A stretch of DNA of 64,000 nt from Sphingobacterium sp. CZ-UAM. Lineage in GTDB: Bacteria > Bacteroidota > Bacteroidia > Sphingobacteriales > Sphingobacteriaceae. Positions 16,506 through 25,281 of this stretch are shown in pieces; positions within the stretch are counted from its first letter, which is position 1; the number at the start of each line of letters is the position of its first letter. Below the pieces are notes generated by a model. It was not told the DNA's origin. It did no database searches and saw nothing but the letters and a program-made list of their open reading frames with translations. Location of the stretch: contig NZ_MTCM01000002.1 in assembly GCF_002000245.1 (NCBI RefSeq), positions 124,001-188,000 of the forward strand, in the 5' to 3' direction. The translations under genes were made by a program, and so were the position numbers.

Positions 16506-16991
16506 ATGATGGACGGAAAATCACATTTAACAATTGTAATAATGGAGATAGCAGGAATATATGAAACGCATATCCAGGTACGTAATCTGGAGGAGTCGGT
16601 CAATTTTTATACAAAGGTGCTTGGTCTGCGGATTGCACACCGTGATCCCAATCGACCTATTGTCTTTTTGTGGGTAGGTACAGGAAAGGAGTATATGTTG
16701 GGACTCTGGCAGGAGGAAGCAAATTTTCAACCGCGGCATTTTGCTTTTAAAGCCAGTAAAGAAGATATCTTGAATTACGCGGTAGACTATCTCAAAGAGA
16801 GGGATTTGCAACCTTACAATTTTTTGAAAAATGGCGTAGAAAAACCAATGGTATTTGCCTGGATGCCGGCACTGGCTATTTATTTTAATGATCCAGATGG
16901 CAATCAATTGGAATTTATTGCGCTATTGGAAGGCGAGGGGAGGCCAGAGTTGGGAGTAATGTCTTACGAGGATTGGTTGCAGCTTTCATAA
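16506..16991 (+). CDS. VOC-superfamily (glyoxalase/dioxygenase-like) protein
   Basis: A protein of about 161 aa with one complete VOC domain. YETHIQVRNLEESVNFYTKV (about residues 19-38) is the first beta-alpha-beta unit, and AIYFNDPDGNQLEFIALL is the closing strand with the metal-binding Glu. Candidate metal ligands are His21 in the first strand, the His in FQPRHFAFKA, and the Glu of LEFIA. I chose ATG 16506 because AAAGG precedes it by six bases; the core fold starts at the later ATG 16542, and a GTG at 16464 is also in frame. Substrate is unknown. It is encoded alone, with a terminator after it. Confidence 0.82.
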   Translation: MMDGKSHLTIVIMEIAGIYETHIQVRNLEESVNFYTKVLGLRIAHRDPNRPIVFLWVGTGKEYMLGLWQEEANFQPRHFAFKASKEDILNYAVDYLKERDLQPYNFLKNGVEKPMVFAWMPALAIYFNDPDGNQLEFIALLEGEGRPELGVMSYEDWLQLS

Positions 16992-17011
16992 AAATAAGCG
17001 GCTATTTTAGC

Positions 17012-17048
17012 ATGCCCAAAAAACTGTCTAACTTTTTTGGGCATTTTT
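17012..17048 (+). terminator. Intrinsic terminator after VOC gene
   Basis: ATGCCCAAAAAA (17012-17023) pairs with TTTTTTGGGCAT (17033-17044) and is followed by a T-tract. It lies about 20 bp after the VOC stop. Confidence 0.8.
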
Positions 17049-17138
17049 ATGCCTAGAAAGCATTACGATTTTGCATTTAAGTTACGTGCGTATTATTAGG
17101 CAAGGTAAAGACTGCCTTGAATGGATCGAGCGTCGTCG

Positions 17139-17501
17139 TTAACCTTTTGATAGTCTAGTAATAGCTTCGTCCCGTGTAGCAACAAAGTTGATCTTACGGC
17201 CTTTATTACTTTCATAGATAAAATCATTCAAACTTTTGCTATTATAGATGGAAAAGTCACCAACAATGGCAACGTCAAAATCGTACTGCGTATATTTTTG
17301 AAGAATTTCCCCCGCCAACTTAGTTTTGAGTTCAAAAAAATCAGCCGAAATATTTTCTTGGTATAAGATTGCTTTGTATGCTTCCTGTGCAGCACAGTCT
17401 ACCATGATCTGTAAACCATCATCGAGATTGTTGATGAGGATATCAGTGTCTTTTACTTCAGCGATATTTCTATCGTTTACTTGGATAAGGTCGATTTGCA
17501 T
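17139..17501 (-). CDS. DUF4180 domain protein
   Basis: A 120-aa protein matching the DUF4180 family. Characteristic parts are DILINNLDDGLQIMVDC (about residues 20-36), FFELKTKLAGEILQKYTQY (about 55-73), AIVGDFSIYNSKSLNDFIYE (about 78-97), and a final FVATRDEAITRL. The family is often found with regulators of antibiotic or redox response, but its biochemical function is not established. It is the last gene of a same-strand series with a DyP peroxidase (68 bp upstream) and a methyltransferase. The full family length is present. Confidence 0.88.
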   Translation of the reverse strand: MQIDLIQVNDRNIAEVKDTDILINNLDDGLQIMVDCAAQEAYKAILYQENISADFFELKTKLAGEILQKYTQYDFDVAIVGDFSIYNSKSLNDFIYESNKGRKINFVATRDEAITRLSKG

Positions 17502-17569
17502 AGTTGTATGATATGTAGTATTAGTGAAGTCTTTAAGATTAATGAAGTCTTTAGTTTGTAACGATTGCC

Positions 17570-18493
17570 TTATCCGGCAAAATCTTTCAGCATATCAATA
17601 TAGGGGCAGAAATATAATGTGCCACTCTGCGCTGTACTAAAGTCCAGGATACGGTCATAGTTACCTTCAGGCTCACCGATAAACATTCGCCTTAGCATTT
17701 GGTTCACGGTGCTAAATCTGCTGGCATAAGCAATAAAATAGGTGCCCATTTGATTATTGGCGATATGACCAAAGGGCATATTATCCCTAACGATTTTGAG
17801 ATCATCGCCTACATTGGCTAGGGCCGAATGCGAATTGGCCGGTTTTACCTCATCCGACATTTCAATATCATTGGTTTTACTTCGCCCAATAACTTTTTCC
17901 TGTTCGGAAACCGGTAAGGCCCGCCAGCTGTTCATGTCGTGAATGTATTTTTGAACAAAAAGATAGCTGCCACCTTTATAGGCTTGATCTTCATAGCCAA
18001 TAATACCAAAGAAAGCACGGTCTTCACCTGTCGGGTTTTCGGTGCCGTCGACAAAACCTAGAATGCTTCTCCCATCCCAATAACGAAAGCCGTGGATTTC
18101 TTCCTTGCAGTCAGCAACTGCTGCCAGTACATCGGAAATTTCGGCTGCCATGTCAATACAATAGCTTTGCTCTTCAGCGCGAATATGAAAATGGAGGTCA
18201 CCCGGGGTAGCAACAGCGACATGTTTTTGACCTACGATGGGCTCAAAAGGAACCAATTCTTTTGGTAATGGCTCCTGTAATCCTAATTTTTTCCAGGCAT
18301 GATAACTGATCCCCATGACAATACTTGCTTTTATACCGGTCGAACGTACCTGAGCCGAATTATTCAGATTGACGACCAGGGCACAGATCCGTTCAAAAAC
18401 AGGTTTCAGCTCTTTATTTTCCTGAAAATTCCATACCATAAAAACGGTATTGTTGCTGGGTGAATCGATAACATTCTGTGCTTGATTGTTCAT
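17570..18493 (-). CDS. DyP-type heme peroxidase
   Basis: A 307-aa dye-decolorising peroxidase. The distal GFVDGTENPTG motif carries the catalytic Asp149. The proximal heme ligand is probably His222 in KPANSHSALANVG. The MPFG and TYFIAYASRF elements that pack around heme are intact. No Tat or Sec signal is present, so it acts in the cytoplasm unless loaded into an encapsulin; no encapsulin gene is nearby. It reduces peroxide while oxidising an unknown donor. Its same-strand neighbours are a methyltransferase and a DUF4180 gene at 58-68 bp. Confidence 0.94.
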   Translation of the reverse strand: MNNQAQNVIDSPSNNTVFMVWNFQENKELKPVFERICALVVNLNNSAQVRSTGIKASIVMGISYHAWKKLGLQEPLPKELVPFEPIVGQKHVAVATPGDLHFHIRAEEQSYCIDMAAEISDVLAAVADCKEEIHGFRYWDGRSILGFVDGTENPTGEDRAFFGIIGYEDQAYKGGSYLFVQKYIHDMNSWRALPVSEQEKVIGRSKTNDIEMSDEVKPANSHSALANVGDDLKIVRDNMPFGHIANNQMGTYFIAYASRFSTVNQMLRRMFIGEPEGNYDRILDFSTAQSGTLYFCPYIDMLKDFAG

Positions 18494-18551
18494 AAAATAT
18501 TGTGTTGATTGGACATTGACAATAATACTAAGCTACAAATAAAATTGTAAT

Positions 18552-19337
18552 CTATGCTTTTCCTCTTACGTCGTTCATTTTGAGTGTCATTGATAGGGCT
18601 TCAGTTTCGATCCAGTTGCTGTAATCTGCAATGGCTTTTAAACGCAGTTCATCTGTAATATATCCTTCTATTACCATTTGTTGTGACTGGGCCACTTTGA
18701 TCCAGATTCCAAGATTTGTCTGAAAATGATCGTCGCCCTTGGTATAGGTCTGATCGGCGTTGATTGTCTCAATGCCTGTAAATCCCTGTTGTTGGAGTAA
18801 AGTGGCGATTTCATCTGCGACACGGTTGTTCATCCCCGCATCGGCACGCCATTTCAGAAATGTATGATAAAACTCCAACATACTGGCCGGTGGTGCTGGA
18901 TTCCATTCAATTGCTGTATGGTTATAATCCAGGATCGAAAGCTGCCCTCCGGGTTTCAACCAGGATTTGAACCGTTGTAAGGCCGTAGGAATATCACTTA
19001 GCCATTGCACTGTTCTTGCAGTCATAATCAGATCAAACTGATGTGGTGGCTCATAACTGAAAATATTATCACAGACCAGGCTAAGATTGGCGCTGTCACC
19101 GTATTGTTGATTCCCTATATCAATAAACGACTGCGTGTTGTCCAAACCGGTTACTGTTCCGTCCGCGATTAGTGAGGCAACTTCATTTGTCAATGTTCCA
19201 GTACCACAGCCTACATCGAGGATGGCTAAACCGGGTTTTAACAGTGGAAGAATGGTCCGATAGTCGTTTGCTAATGTTCGTCTTTCAAATATTTTATTTG
19301 CCTGTTGGTCTTTTCTGTCAATAAATTTCTCTTTCAT
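18552..19337 (-). CDS. Class I SAM-dependent methyltransferase
   Basis: A 261-aa Rossmann-fold methyltransferase. Motif I is ILDVGCGTGTLTNEV (about residues 38-52), the acidic post-motif residue is in GLDNTQSFID, motif II is DLIMTARTVQWL, and motif III is KPGGQLSILDYNH. The overall form resembles UbiE/COQ5-like or trans-aconitate methyltransferases. The substrate cannot be told. It starts with MKEKFIDRKDQQANKIF and is probably the first gene of the methyltransferase-DyP-DUF4180 series. Its upstream region holds no obvious regulator. Confidence 0.88.
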   Translation of the reverse strand: MKEKFIDRKDQQANKIFERRTLANDYRTILPLLKPGLAILDVGCGTGTLTNEVASLIADGTVTGLDNTQSFIDIGNQQYGDSANLSLVCDNIFSYEPPHQFDLIMTARTVQWLSDIPTALQRFKSWLKPGGQLSILDYNHTAIEWNPAPPASMLEFYHTFLKWRADAGMNNRVADEIATLLQQQGFTGIETINADQTYTKGDDHFQTNLGIWIKVAQSQQMVIEGYITDELRLKAIADYSNWIETEALSMTLKMNDVRGKA

Positions 19338-19702
19338 TTGATTGGTTTAGTGTGCCGTAAATATAATTTGCTTTGACGATAAAACAAACTTCTTTTTGAT
19401 TGAATGGCTCGTGGAAGGTTATCAGCTGGGAGATGCGCTCGAATACGGGGATATTAGCAATTGATTTTTTAGTTAAATGATTCACTGTCGTTGTAGCGAC
19501 CTATTTTGAAAATAGCAAAAAATAAGGTTAAAAACTAAAAGACTCAAGCTACAAAAAATGATCTGAGTTTGAAAACGGGATCTTTCAGCGGATAAGATGT
19601 TAAACTGTCTGGGGGACTTGCTTTTAATGGTGTTTTTTTTGTTTAATAGTTTTGTCTAAACAAAATCATTAAGTATTTGTTAATATATCAAACAACTATT
19701 TT
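19338..19702. other. Divergent intergenic region
   Basis: The region separates the methyltransferase (minus) and the Ntn hydrolase (plus). It is strongly AT-rich and contains no open frame of interest. A TAnnTTTG box at 19647-19654 is the only clear signal; the rest shows nothing I can name. Confidence 0.4.
19647..19654 (+). promoter_or_regulatory. -7 box TAGTTTTG for the Ntn hydrolase gene
   Basis: It matches TAnnTTTG and predicts a leader of about 45 nt before ATG 19703. The closest -33-like TTG (19618-19620) is 26 bp upstream, a little far. Confidence 0.4.
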
Positions 19703-20740
19703 ATGAAGTATCTTTTTTCAATGATCTTAATTGTAGTCCTCCTGTATGGAGAGACGAATGCCTGCACCAGGGTGGTTTACAAAGGACCCGGTCAAACGGT
19801 TATTACAGCACGTAGCATGGACTGGAAGGATGACATTGCTGCTAATATTTGGGTATTTCCGCGGGGTATGCAAAGAAGTGGCGAAGTTGGGCCACAATCG
19901 CTGACCTGGACATCACAATATGGTAGTGTGATTGCTAGCGCATGGGATATTGCGACCGTGGATGGACTGAATGAAAAGGGACTGGTCGCCAATGTCCTTT
20001 GGCTGGTCGAGTCTACTTATCCTAAATTTGATCCCGCCGGAACAAAAAAAGGGGTAGCGATCTCAGCCTGGGCACAATATGTACTTGACAATTTTGCGAC
20101 GGTAGCTGAGGCGGTGAAGGTGTTACAGGACGAGCCTTTTGTAATTGTGAGTGACTATATTCCGGGAACCGAAAAGTTTACAACCGTACACCTATCCCTT
20201 TCGGATGCAACGGGTGACAATGCCATCTTTGAATACATCAATGGAAAATTGGTTATTCACCATAATGCAGCATATACGGTGATGACAAATTCACCCGTAT
20301 TTGAGGATCAGCTGGCTTTAAACAGATATTGGCAGGGAATCCCGGGGACAATTATGCTTCCGGGTACCAATCGGGCTGCAGATCGTTTTGTGCGTGCTTC
20401 GTATTATATCAATGCCATCCCGCAAACGGAGGATACACGAACCGCTGTTGCGAGTGTATTTAGTGTTATTCGTAATTGCTCTGTCCCATTTGGTATCAGT
20501 TCGGAAACTGAACCTAATATTTCCTCTACCCGATGGCGGTCAGTCGCAGATCAAAAGAATAAAGTTTATTATTTTGAGAATGTGCTGACTCCGGGAACTT
20601 TATGGGTGGATCTTACTAAATTTGATTTGAAGAAAGGCTCCCCTGTAATGAAACTGGATTTAAAACAGGGTGTAGCAATTAATGGCATCTCAAATGGACT
20701 ATTTAAATCTGCCAACGCCTTTAAATTTATGGGCATATAG
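19703..20740 (+). CDS. Linear amide C-N hydrolase (penicillin V acylase / choloylglycine hydrolase family)
   Basis: A 345-aa exported N-terminal-nucleophile hydrolase. The signal peptide (MKYLFSMILIVVLLYGETNA) is followed directly by Cys21 in ACTRVVYKG, which becomes the catalytic N-terminal cysteine after cleavage. The conserved TARSMDW follows (Arg and Asp near residues 39-42). NLNEKG-type DGLNEKGLVANVLWL (about 95-109) and TVMTNSP (about 192-198) match the family, including the Asn that stabilises the transition state. Substrates in the family are penicillin V, bile-acid conjugates or acyl-homoserine lactones; which applies cannot be seen. It is monocistronic with its own promoter and terminator. 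Confidence 0.92.
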   Translation: MKYLFSMILIVVLLYGETNACTRVVYKGPGQTVITARSMDWKDDIAANIWVFPRGMQRSGEVGPQSLTWTSQYGSVIASAWDIATVDGLNEKGLVANVLWLVESTYPKFDPAGTKKGVAISAWAQYVLDNFATVAEAVKVLQDEPFVIVSDYIPGTEKFTTVHLSLSDATGDNAIFEYINGKLVIHHNAAYTVMTNSPVFEDQLALNRYWQGIPGTIMLPGTNRAADRFVRASYYINAIPQTEDTRTAVASVFSVIRNCSVPFGISSETEPNISSTRWRSVADQKNKVYYFENVLTPGTLWVDLTKFDLKKGSPVMKLDLKQGVAINGISNGLFKSANAFKFMGI

Positions 20741-20755
20741 TCCTGTGAAAATAAT

Positions 20756-20802
20756 AAAAGCCAATAGGATGTCCGATATTTTTGGACAGCCTATTGGCTT
20801 TT
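20756..20802. terminator. Intrinsic terminator after Ntn hydrolase
   Basis: AAAAGCCAATAGG(A)TGTCC (20756-20774) pairs with GGACA(G)CCTATTGGCTTTT (20784-20802). A-rich and T-rich flanks suggest it also serves the convergent adaptor gene ending at 20887. Confidence 0.8.
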
Positions 20803-20886
20803 AATTTACTTGTATTCTCGAGAGCCTCTTTTCACCCTTAAGTGCGCCTGGGCTTCGTTTTTATTTTTAGGACAGCTTCCTTACTT

Positions 20887-21984
20887 TTATTTAACAGCGG
20901 TACCATCGGCGATTTCTTCATCGGCTTTACTCACTAGCCGCATGGTCGGATTAAGGTTGCCAAAGATTTCTACCTGTCCGTCAATGCTACGTCCTTTTTG
21001 CACGGGGACACGACTTGTTTTGTTGTCCACAACGGCGATGACAAAACTTCCTTCACCTGAGGTAAAAACCGCTGTTTTGGGGACAACAAAGGTGCTATCC
21101 TGAGAAGTCAGGGGCAACTCGACCTCAGCGACCATACCCGGGAGGAGTTTGTTGTTGGTATTGGTAATGTCGATTTCAACCCGTTCGGATCTGAATCTGC
21201 TATCCAGCGCCCCTGACTTGCGTGCGATCTTACCTGAAAACTGTTGGCCCGGTAAGGACTTTACAGTAAACTGCAGCGGTTGATCCGCTGCCAGGAAGCC
21301 GGCATATTGTTCGGGTACGGCAACAGCCAAGCGGAGCTTGCTCTGTTGCTGGATGGTCATGATGGGCATCTCCGAACCTCTGCCCGCTGGTCCGACATAG
21401 GCACCCTGATTGACATTACGTGTCGCGATAACACCATCAAATGGAGCACGTATTTCGAGGTAGTTCAATAGATTCTGGACCTCTGCATAGGCTGATTTTG
21501 CCGCCTGAAATTGGGCAAAATCAGCATTCTTTTTCGCTTCGGCGACCTCAAGATCCAGTCGGGCTACAGTACCTTCGACTTTACTGGTTTCGAACAGTCT
21601 ATCGTAGGTACTTTTGGTGGCCATGTAAATCGCTTCCTGCGACTTTAACCTTGATTTTGCAGCCGACAACTGTGAACTCAATTCCGGTGCCTCAAGTACA
21701 GCTAACAGCTGCCCAGCATGAACCCGACTGCCAATATCAACTTTTAATGCCCGTACATAACTGCTCACTTTGGCATAAATTTCCACCTGCTGAAATCCGC
21801 TGATCTCGCCCGGTATCTGCATTTTATTCGTTAGTTTCTGTTTGGACGGCGCAAATGTTTCCATTGCTGGACTTGCCGTTACTGCTGCTACTTTAGTGCT
21901 GTTTTCCTCGGCAGCGGACTGACATCCGGTTAAGTAGGCGAGCAAGCCTACTGCGGATAATATTTTTAGGAGATTGTGTTTCAT
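20887..21984 (-). CDS. RND efflux periplasmic adaptor (HlyD/AcrA-type lipoprotein)
   Basis: A 365-aa membrane fusion protein. A lipobox (LTGC, Cys about residue 21) marks it as an inner-membrane-anchored periplasmic lipoprotein. The lipoyl half-domains (KVSSYVRALKVDIGSRVHAG and IRAPFDGVIATRNVNQGAYV) flank a coiled-coil hairpin. The barrel then carries LRLAVAVPEQYAGFL and GKIARKSGALDSRFRSE. It links the RND pump to TolC. Its ATG overlaps the RND stop by four bases, so it is the third gene of a tolC-RND-adaptor operon. This order is the reverse of the usual acrAB order but common in Bacteroidota. Confidence 0.94.
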   Translation of the reverse strand: MKHNLLKILSAVGLLAYLTGCQSAAEENSTKVAAVTASPAMETFAPSKQKLTNKMQIPGEISGFQQVEIYAKVSSYVRALKVDIGSRVHAGQLLAVLEAPELSSQLSAAKSRLKSQEAIYMATKSTYDRLFETSKVEGTVARLDLEVAEAKKNADFAQFQAAKSAYAEVQNLLNYLEIRAPFDGVIATRNVNQGAYVGPAGRGSEMPIMTIQQQSKLRLAVAVPEQYAGFLAADQPLQFTVKSLPGQQFSGKIARKSGALDSRFRSERVEIDITNTNNKLLPGMVAEVELPLTSQDSTFVVPKTAVFTSGEGSFVIAVVDNKTSRVPVQKGRSIDGQVEIFGNLNPTMRLVSKADEEIADGTAVK

Positions 21985-24900
21985 GATAAAGGTTTTAATG
22001 CTGCGATATAATGTTTACTTTCTTTGTCTTCGGGATCTAAGGAGATCGATTGAGTGCTACTTTTCTCTTGTGCCCAGGCAAATATTAAAGGTAAAATCAC
22101 CAGTACGGCAAAGGTGGAAAAGAGTAAACCGCCGATAACGGCTCGTCCCAATGGAGCTACCTGTTCACCGCCATCACCATGACCGATGGCCATCGGCAAC
22201 ATCCCGACAATCATGGCCAAACTGGTCATAATAATAGGACGTAGACGCAGCGAGGCTGCTTCGCGTGCTGCTGCCAGTGCATTTTGATTGTGTTTGCGGA
22301 TATGCTCGGCATTGGTGATCAATAGTACCGCATTGGCGATGGATACACCCACAGACATAATAATACCCATATAGGATTGCAGATTAAGCGTTGAACCGGT
22401 CAATATGAGCATCAGCAAGGACCCAAGGACAACTGCTGGCACGGTAGTGAGAACAACCATGGATACTTTGAACGACTGAAAGTTGGCCGAGAGCATCAGA
22501 AATATCACAATAATTGCTACAGCCAGACCTGCCTGTAGGCTGTCCATGGTTTCATTTAATACTTTTCCCAATCCGATTTGCTCCACCGAAAGACCGCGTG
22601 GAAGTTCGCCCAAAGCTTTGATACTACGTTGTACATCATTGGAGGCGGTTTTTAGATCGGTATGATCGATATTAGCCGTGACAGAAATGTAGGGCATGGC
22701 ACCTAAGTTGTCGTTCTCACCATAAGTATAGGATGGCGTAATGGTTGCAATATCGCTCAGTATCGGCCTTGACGAGTTTTTTAACAATGGAATTTCACCG
22801 ATCTCTTGCTCATCTTTCATTTTATCAATGGGAACCTGTACTTGCACGTTGTAGGACAACCCTGCTTTTTCATCAATCCAGGTATTTTTTTCTGTATAAC
22901 GGGAGGAGGATGTGGCCGCGATCAATGATCGGGTCACTTCAGCAAGGTCAATACCGAGCTGAGCGGCACGTACCCGGTCAATATTGATATCATAGGACGG
23001 GTATTTGATGGATTGCGCCAGCTGTACATCCCTGAAATAGGAAATAGCTTTCAGCTCTTCGATTAATTTACCGGCATATTTCTCATTGTTCTTTTTGTTC
23101 TTGCCGGCAATTCGCACCTCGATCGGTGTCGGTGAACCTTGGCTCAGGACTTTATCGGTGAGTTCGATGGGTTCAAAGGAAACTTGCACATCTGGAAGAG
23201 CGGCCTTGAGTCGCTTTCTGTATTCATCGCGGAAGCTGTCCATATCGTGCTCGTAATCTTTAAGAGCGATTTGAAAAACTGCCTCATGAGGCCCGGCCAT
23301 AAATAGGTAGATCGGCGATACGGAGAACTGCCCGGGGTGCTGACCAATGTACACGGAGGAGATTCCTATATGTTCTTTTCCAACAAGTTTTTCAAGTTCG
23401 GCCAATGCGCGTTTGGCTTTCTCCTCAGTACGTTCGATGCGGGTTCCTTCAACAGCACGCAGCCGCATCTGAAATTGACTTGAATTGACCTTTGGAAATA
23501 CGTCCTGTCCAATCGTATTGAGCAAAACGAGTACCAGGCTTATGGCTCCGGCTAGGTAGACGACGGTGATAATTTTCTTCTGTTTGAACAGTCTGTCGAT
23601 CATTTTCATAAACCGATTTCTGAAACGTTCAAACAGGCTGATCTTGCCATCATTGTTAAAATCTTCCCGTTCGACAAGAAGTTTCTTCTGATTCAGGGTA
23701 TCTTGTTCGGATTCAACGGATAGACCCGTTTCGGCAAATTTTACTTCATCTGCATTCAGTCCTTTTGGATTTATTTTATGTGGACCGGTCTTGTGATGAT
23801 CTTTCATCAACCAGTTGGCCATGATCGGTACAAATGTTTGTGACAACAGGAATGAGATGATCATGGAGAATCCAATGGATAGGGCTAAGGGTAAGAATAG
23901 GGATCCCGGAATACCTGTCATTGTAAATGCAGGCGCAAATACGGCTAGGATACACAATAAAATCAACAGCTTTGGCAGGGCAATTTCCTTACAGGCATCC
24001 CAGATTGCCAATGCTTTGGGTTTGCCCATATCGAGGTGCTGGTGTATATTCTCTATCGTCACCGTACTCTCGTCAACGAGGATACCGATTGCCAGTGCCA
24101 ATCCACTCAGTGACATTAGATTGATCGTCTGTCCAAATAGTTTCAGGAAGAGTACGCCCGAAATAACAGAGATTGGGATTGTTAGGATAACGATTAAAGC
24201 TGCTCTACGGTCGCCCAAAAATAATAAGACCATTAGGCCAGTGAGTATTGCTCCGATAGCGCCTTCGGTAATCAAGCTTTTGACGGAGTTGATGACATAG
24301 ACGGATTGGTCAAATTCATAGGATAATTTGACATCTTCGGGCAGGGTATTCTGTATTTTTGGAAGTGCGGCCTTCAGATTTTGTACGACTTCCCAGGTGG
24401 AGGCATCGCCAGCTTTGGCAATGCTGACGTAGACTGATCGTTTACCATTAACCAATGCATAACCTGCCGTAACATCGGCACCATCTTTTACTGTAGCTAT
24501 ATCACCCAGATAGAGATTTTGTACGCCGCCTTTAAATAGCGGGATTTTCTCAAACTCCTTCACATCACGAATGGTGTTGTTGGTGGGTGTAATGTAGTTT
24601 TTATCTTTTATACGGACATTTCCGGCAGGCGCGGTCTGGTTGTTGAGTTTTAAAGCCTCGACGACCTGATCGGGGGTCATATTGTGACTGCGCATCAGAT
24701 CAGGATCGACATTGACTTCGATTGTACGTGGACTACCTCCAAATGGTGGCGGGGAAAGTAATCCCGGTATGGAGGTAAAAGAAGCCCGTACATAGACATT
24801 GGCTAGATCCTGTAGTTCGTTGTTGGAGCGTTTATCACTGCTGAGTACCAGTTGTCCTACAGGGAGCGAAGAGGCGTCAAACCGGATAATAAAGGGTGGT

Positions 24901-25271
24901 TGCGATCCCGGGGGGAAGGAGGCCTGGATACGATTGGCCAATGCGCTCAATTCGGCGGCAGCCTGAGCCATGTTGGTGTCTTCGTAGTAGGAGATCTTCA
25001 TTAAGGTCAGCCCCTGAATGTTTTTGGTCTCTATGGATTTGACTCCGTTGGCAAAGAGCAGGATATTGACGTAGTTTTTAGCAAAATAAGACTCCATCTG
25101 ATCTGGAGAATAACCTCCAAAGGGGTGCGCAATATAAATAACAGGAAGGTTCATTTTGGGTAAAATGTCTACCTTGATCGTGCGTACTGCGCCTATTCCA
25201 AATACAATAAGTCCCATGACCAACACAAGGATGGAGATTGGCTTACGTAAGGCAAAACGGATTAAATTCAT
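21981..25271 (-). CDS. RND-family efflux permease (AcrB/MdtB-like)
   Basis: A 1096-aa proton-driven transporter. Twelve membrane segments and two large periplasmic loops are visible. TM1 is ISILVLVMGLIVFGIGAV, and the proton-relay region in TM4 is LALAIGILVDESTVTIENI with an Asp-Glu pair where AcrB has Asp-Asp. The C-half repeat region ends MSVGVSIANAVLLITNAEHI. The protein is longer than AcrB because of a hydrophilic cytoplasmic insert of about 70 residues between the halves, which contains a perfect EF-hand-like loop, DFNNDGKISLFE (537-548). It is the middle gene of the operon, overlapping the adaptor by four bases. The substrate is unknown, drug or lipid. Confidence 0.94.
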   Translation of the reverse strand: MNLIRFALRKPISILVLVMGLIVFGIGAVRTIKVDILPKMNLPVIYIAHPFGGYSPDQMESYFAKNYVNILLFANGVKSIETKNIQGLTLMKISYYEDTNMAQAAAELSALANRIQASFPPGSQPPFIIRFDASSLPVGQLVLSSDKRSNNELQDLANVYVRASFTSIPGLLSPPPFGGSPRTIEVNVDPDLMRSHNMTPDQVVEALKLNNQTAPAGNVRIKDKNYITPTNNTIRDVKEFEKIPLFKGGVQNLYLGDIATVKDGADVTAGYALVNGKRSVYVSIAKAGDASTWEVVQNLKAALPKIQNTLPEDVKLSYEFDQSVYVINSVKSLITEGAIGAILTGLMVLLFLGDRRAALIVILTIPISVISGVLFLKLFGQTINLMSLSGLALAIGILVDESTVTIENIHQHLDMGKPKALAIWDACKEIALPKLLILLCILAVFAPAFTMTGIPGSLFLPLALSIGFSMIISFLLSQTFVPIMANWLMKDHHKTGPHKINPKGLNADEVKFAETGLSVESEQDTLNQKKLLVEREDFNNDGKISLFERFRNRFMKMIDRLFKQKKIITVVYLAGAISLVLVLLNTIGQDVFPKVNSSQFQMRLRAVEGTRIERTEEKAKRALAELEKLVGKEHIGISSVYIGQHPGQFSVSPIYLFMAGPHEAVFQIALKDYEHDMDSFRDEYRKRLKAALPDVQVSFEPIELTDKVLSQGSPTPIEVRIAGKNKKNNEKYAGKLIEELKAISYFRDVQLAQSIKYPSYDINIDRVRAAQLGIDLAEVTRSLIAATSSSRYTEKNTWIDEKAGLSYNVQVQVPIDKMKDEQEIGEIPLLKNSSRPILSDIATITPSYTYGENDNLGAMPYISVTANIDHTDLKTASNDVQRSIKALGELPRGLSVEQIGLGKVLNETMDSLQAGLAVAIIVIFLMLSANFQSFKVSMVVLTTVPAVVLGSLLMLILTGSTLNLQSYMGIIMSVGVSIANAVLLITNAEHIRKHNQNALAAAREAASLRLRPIIMTSLAMIVGMLPMAIGHGDGGEQVAPLGRAVIGGLLFSTFAVLVILPLIFAWAQEKSSTQSISLDPEDKESKHYIAALKPLS

Positions 25272-25281
25272 GCGGTGTTAT

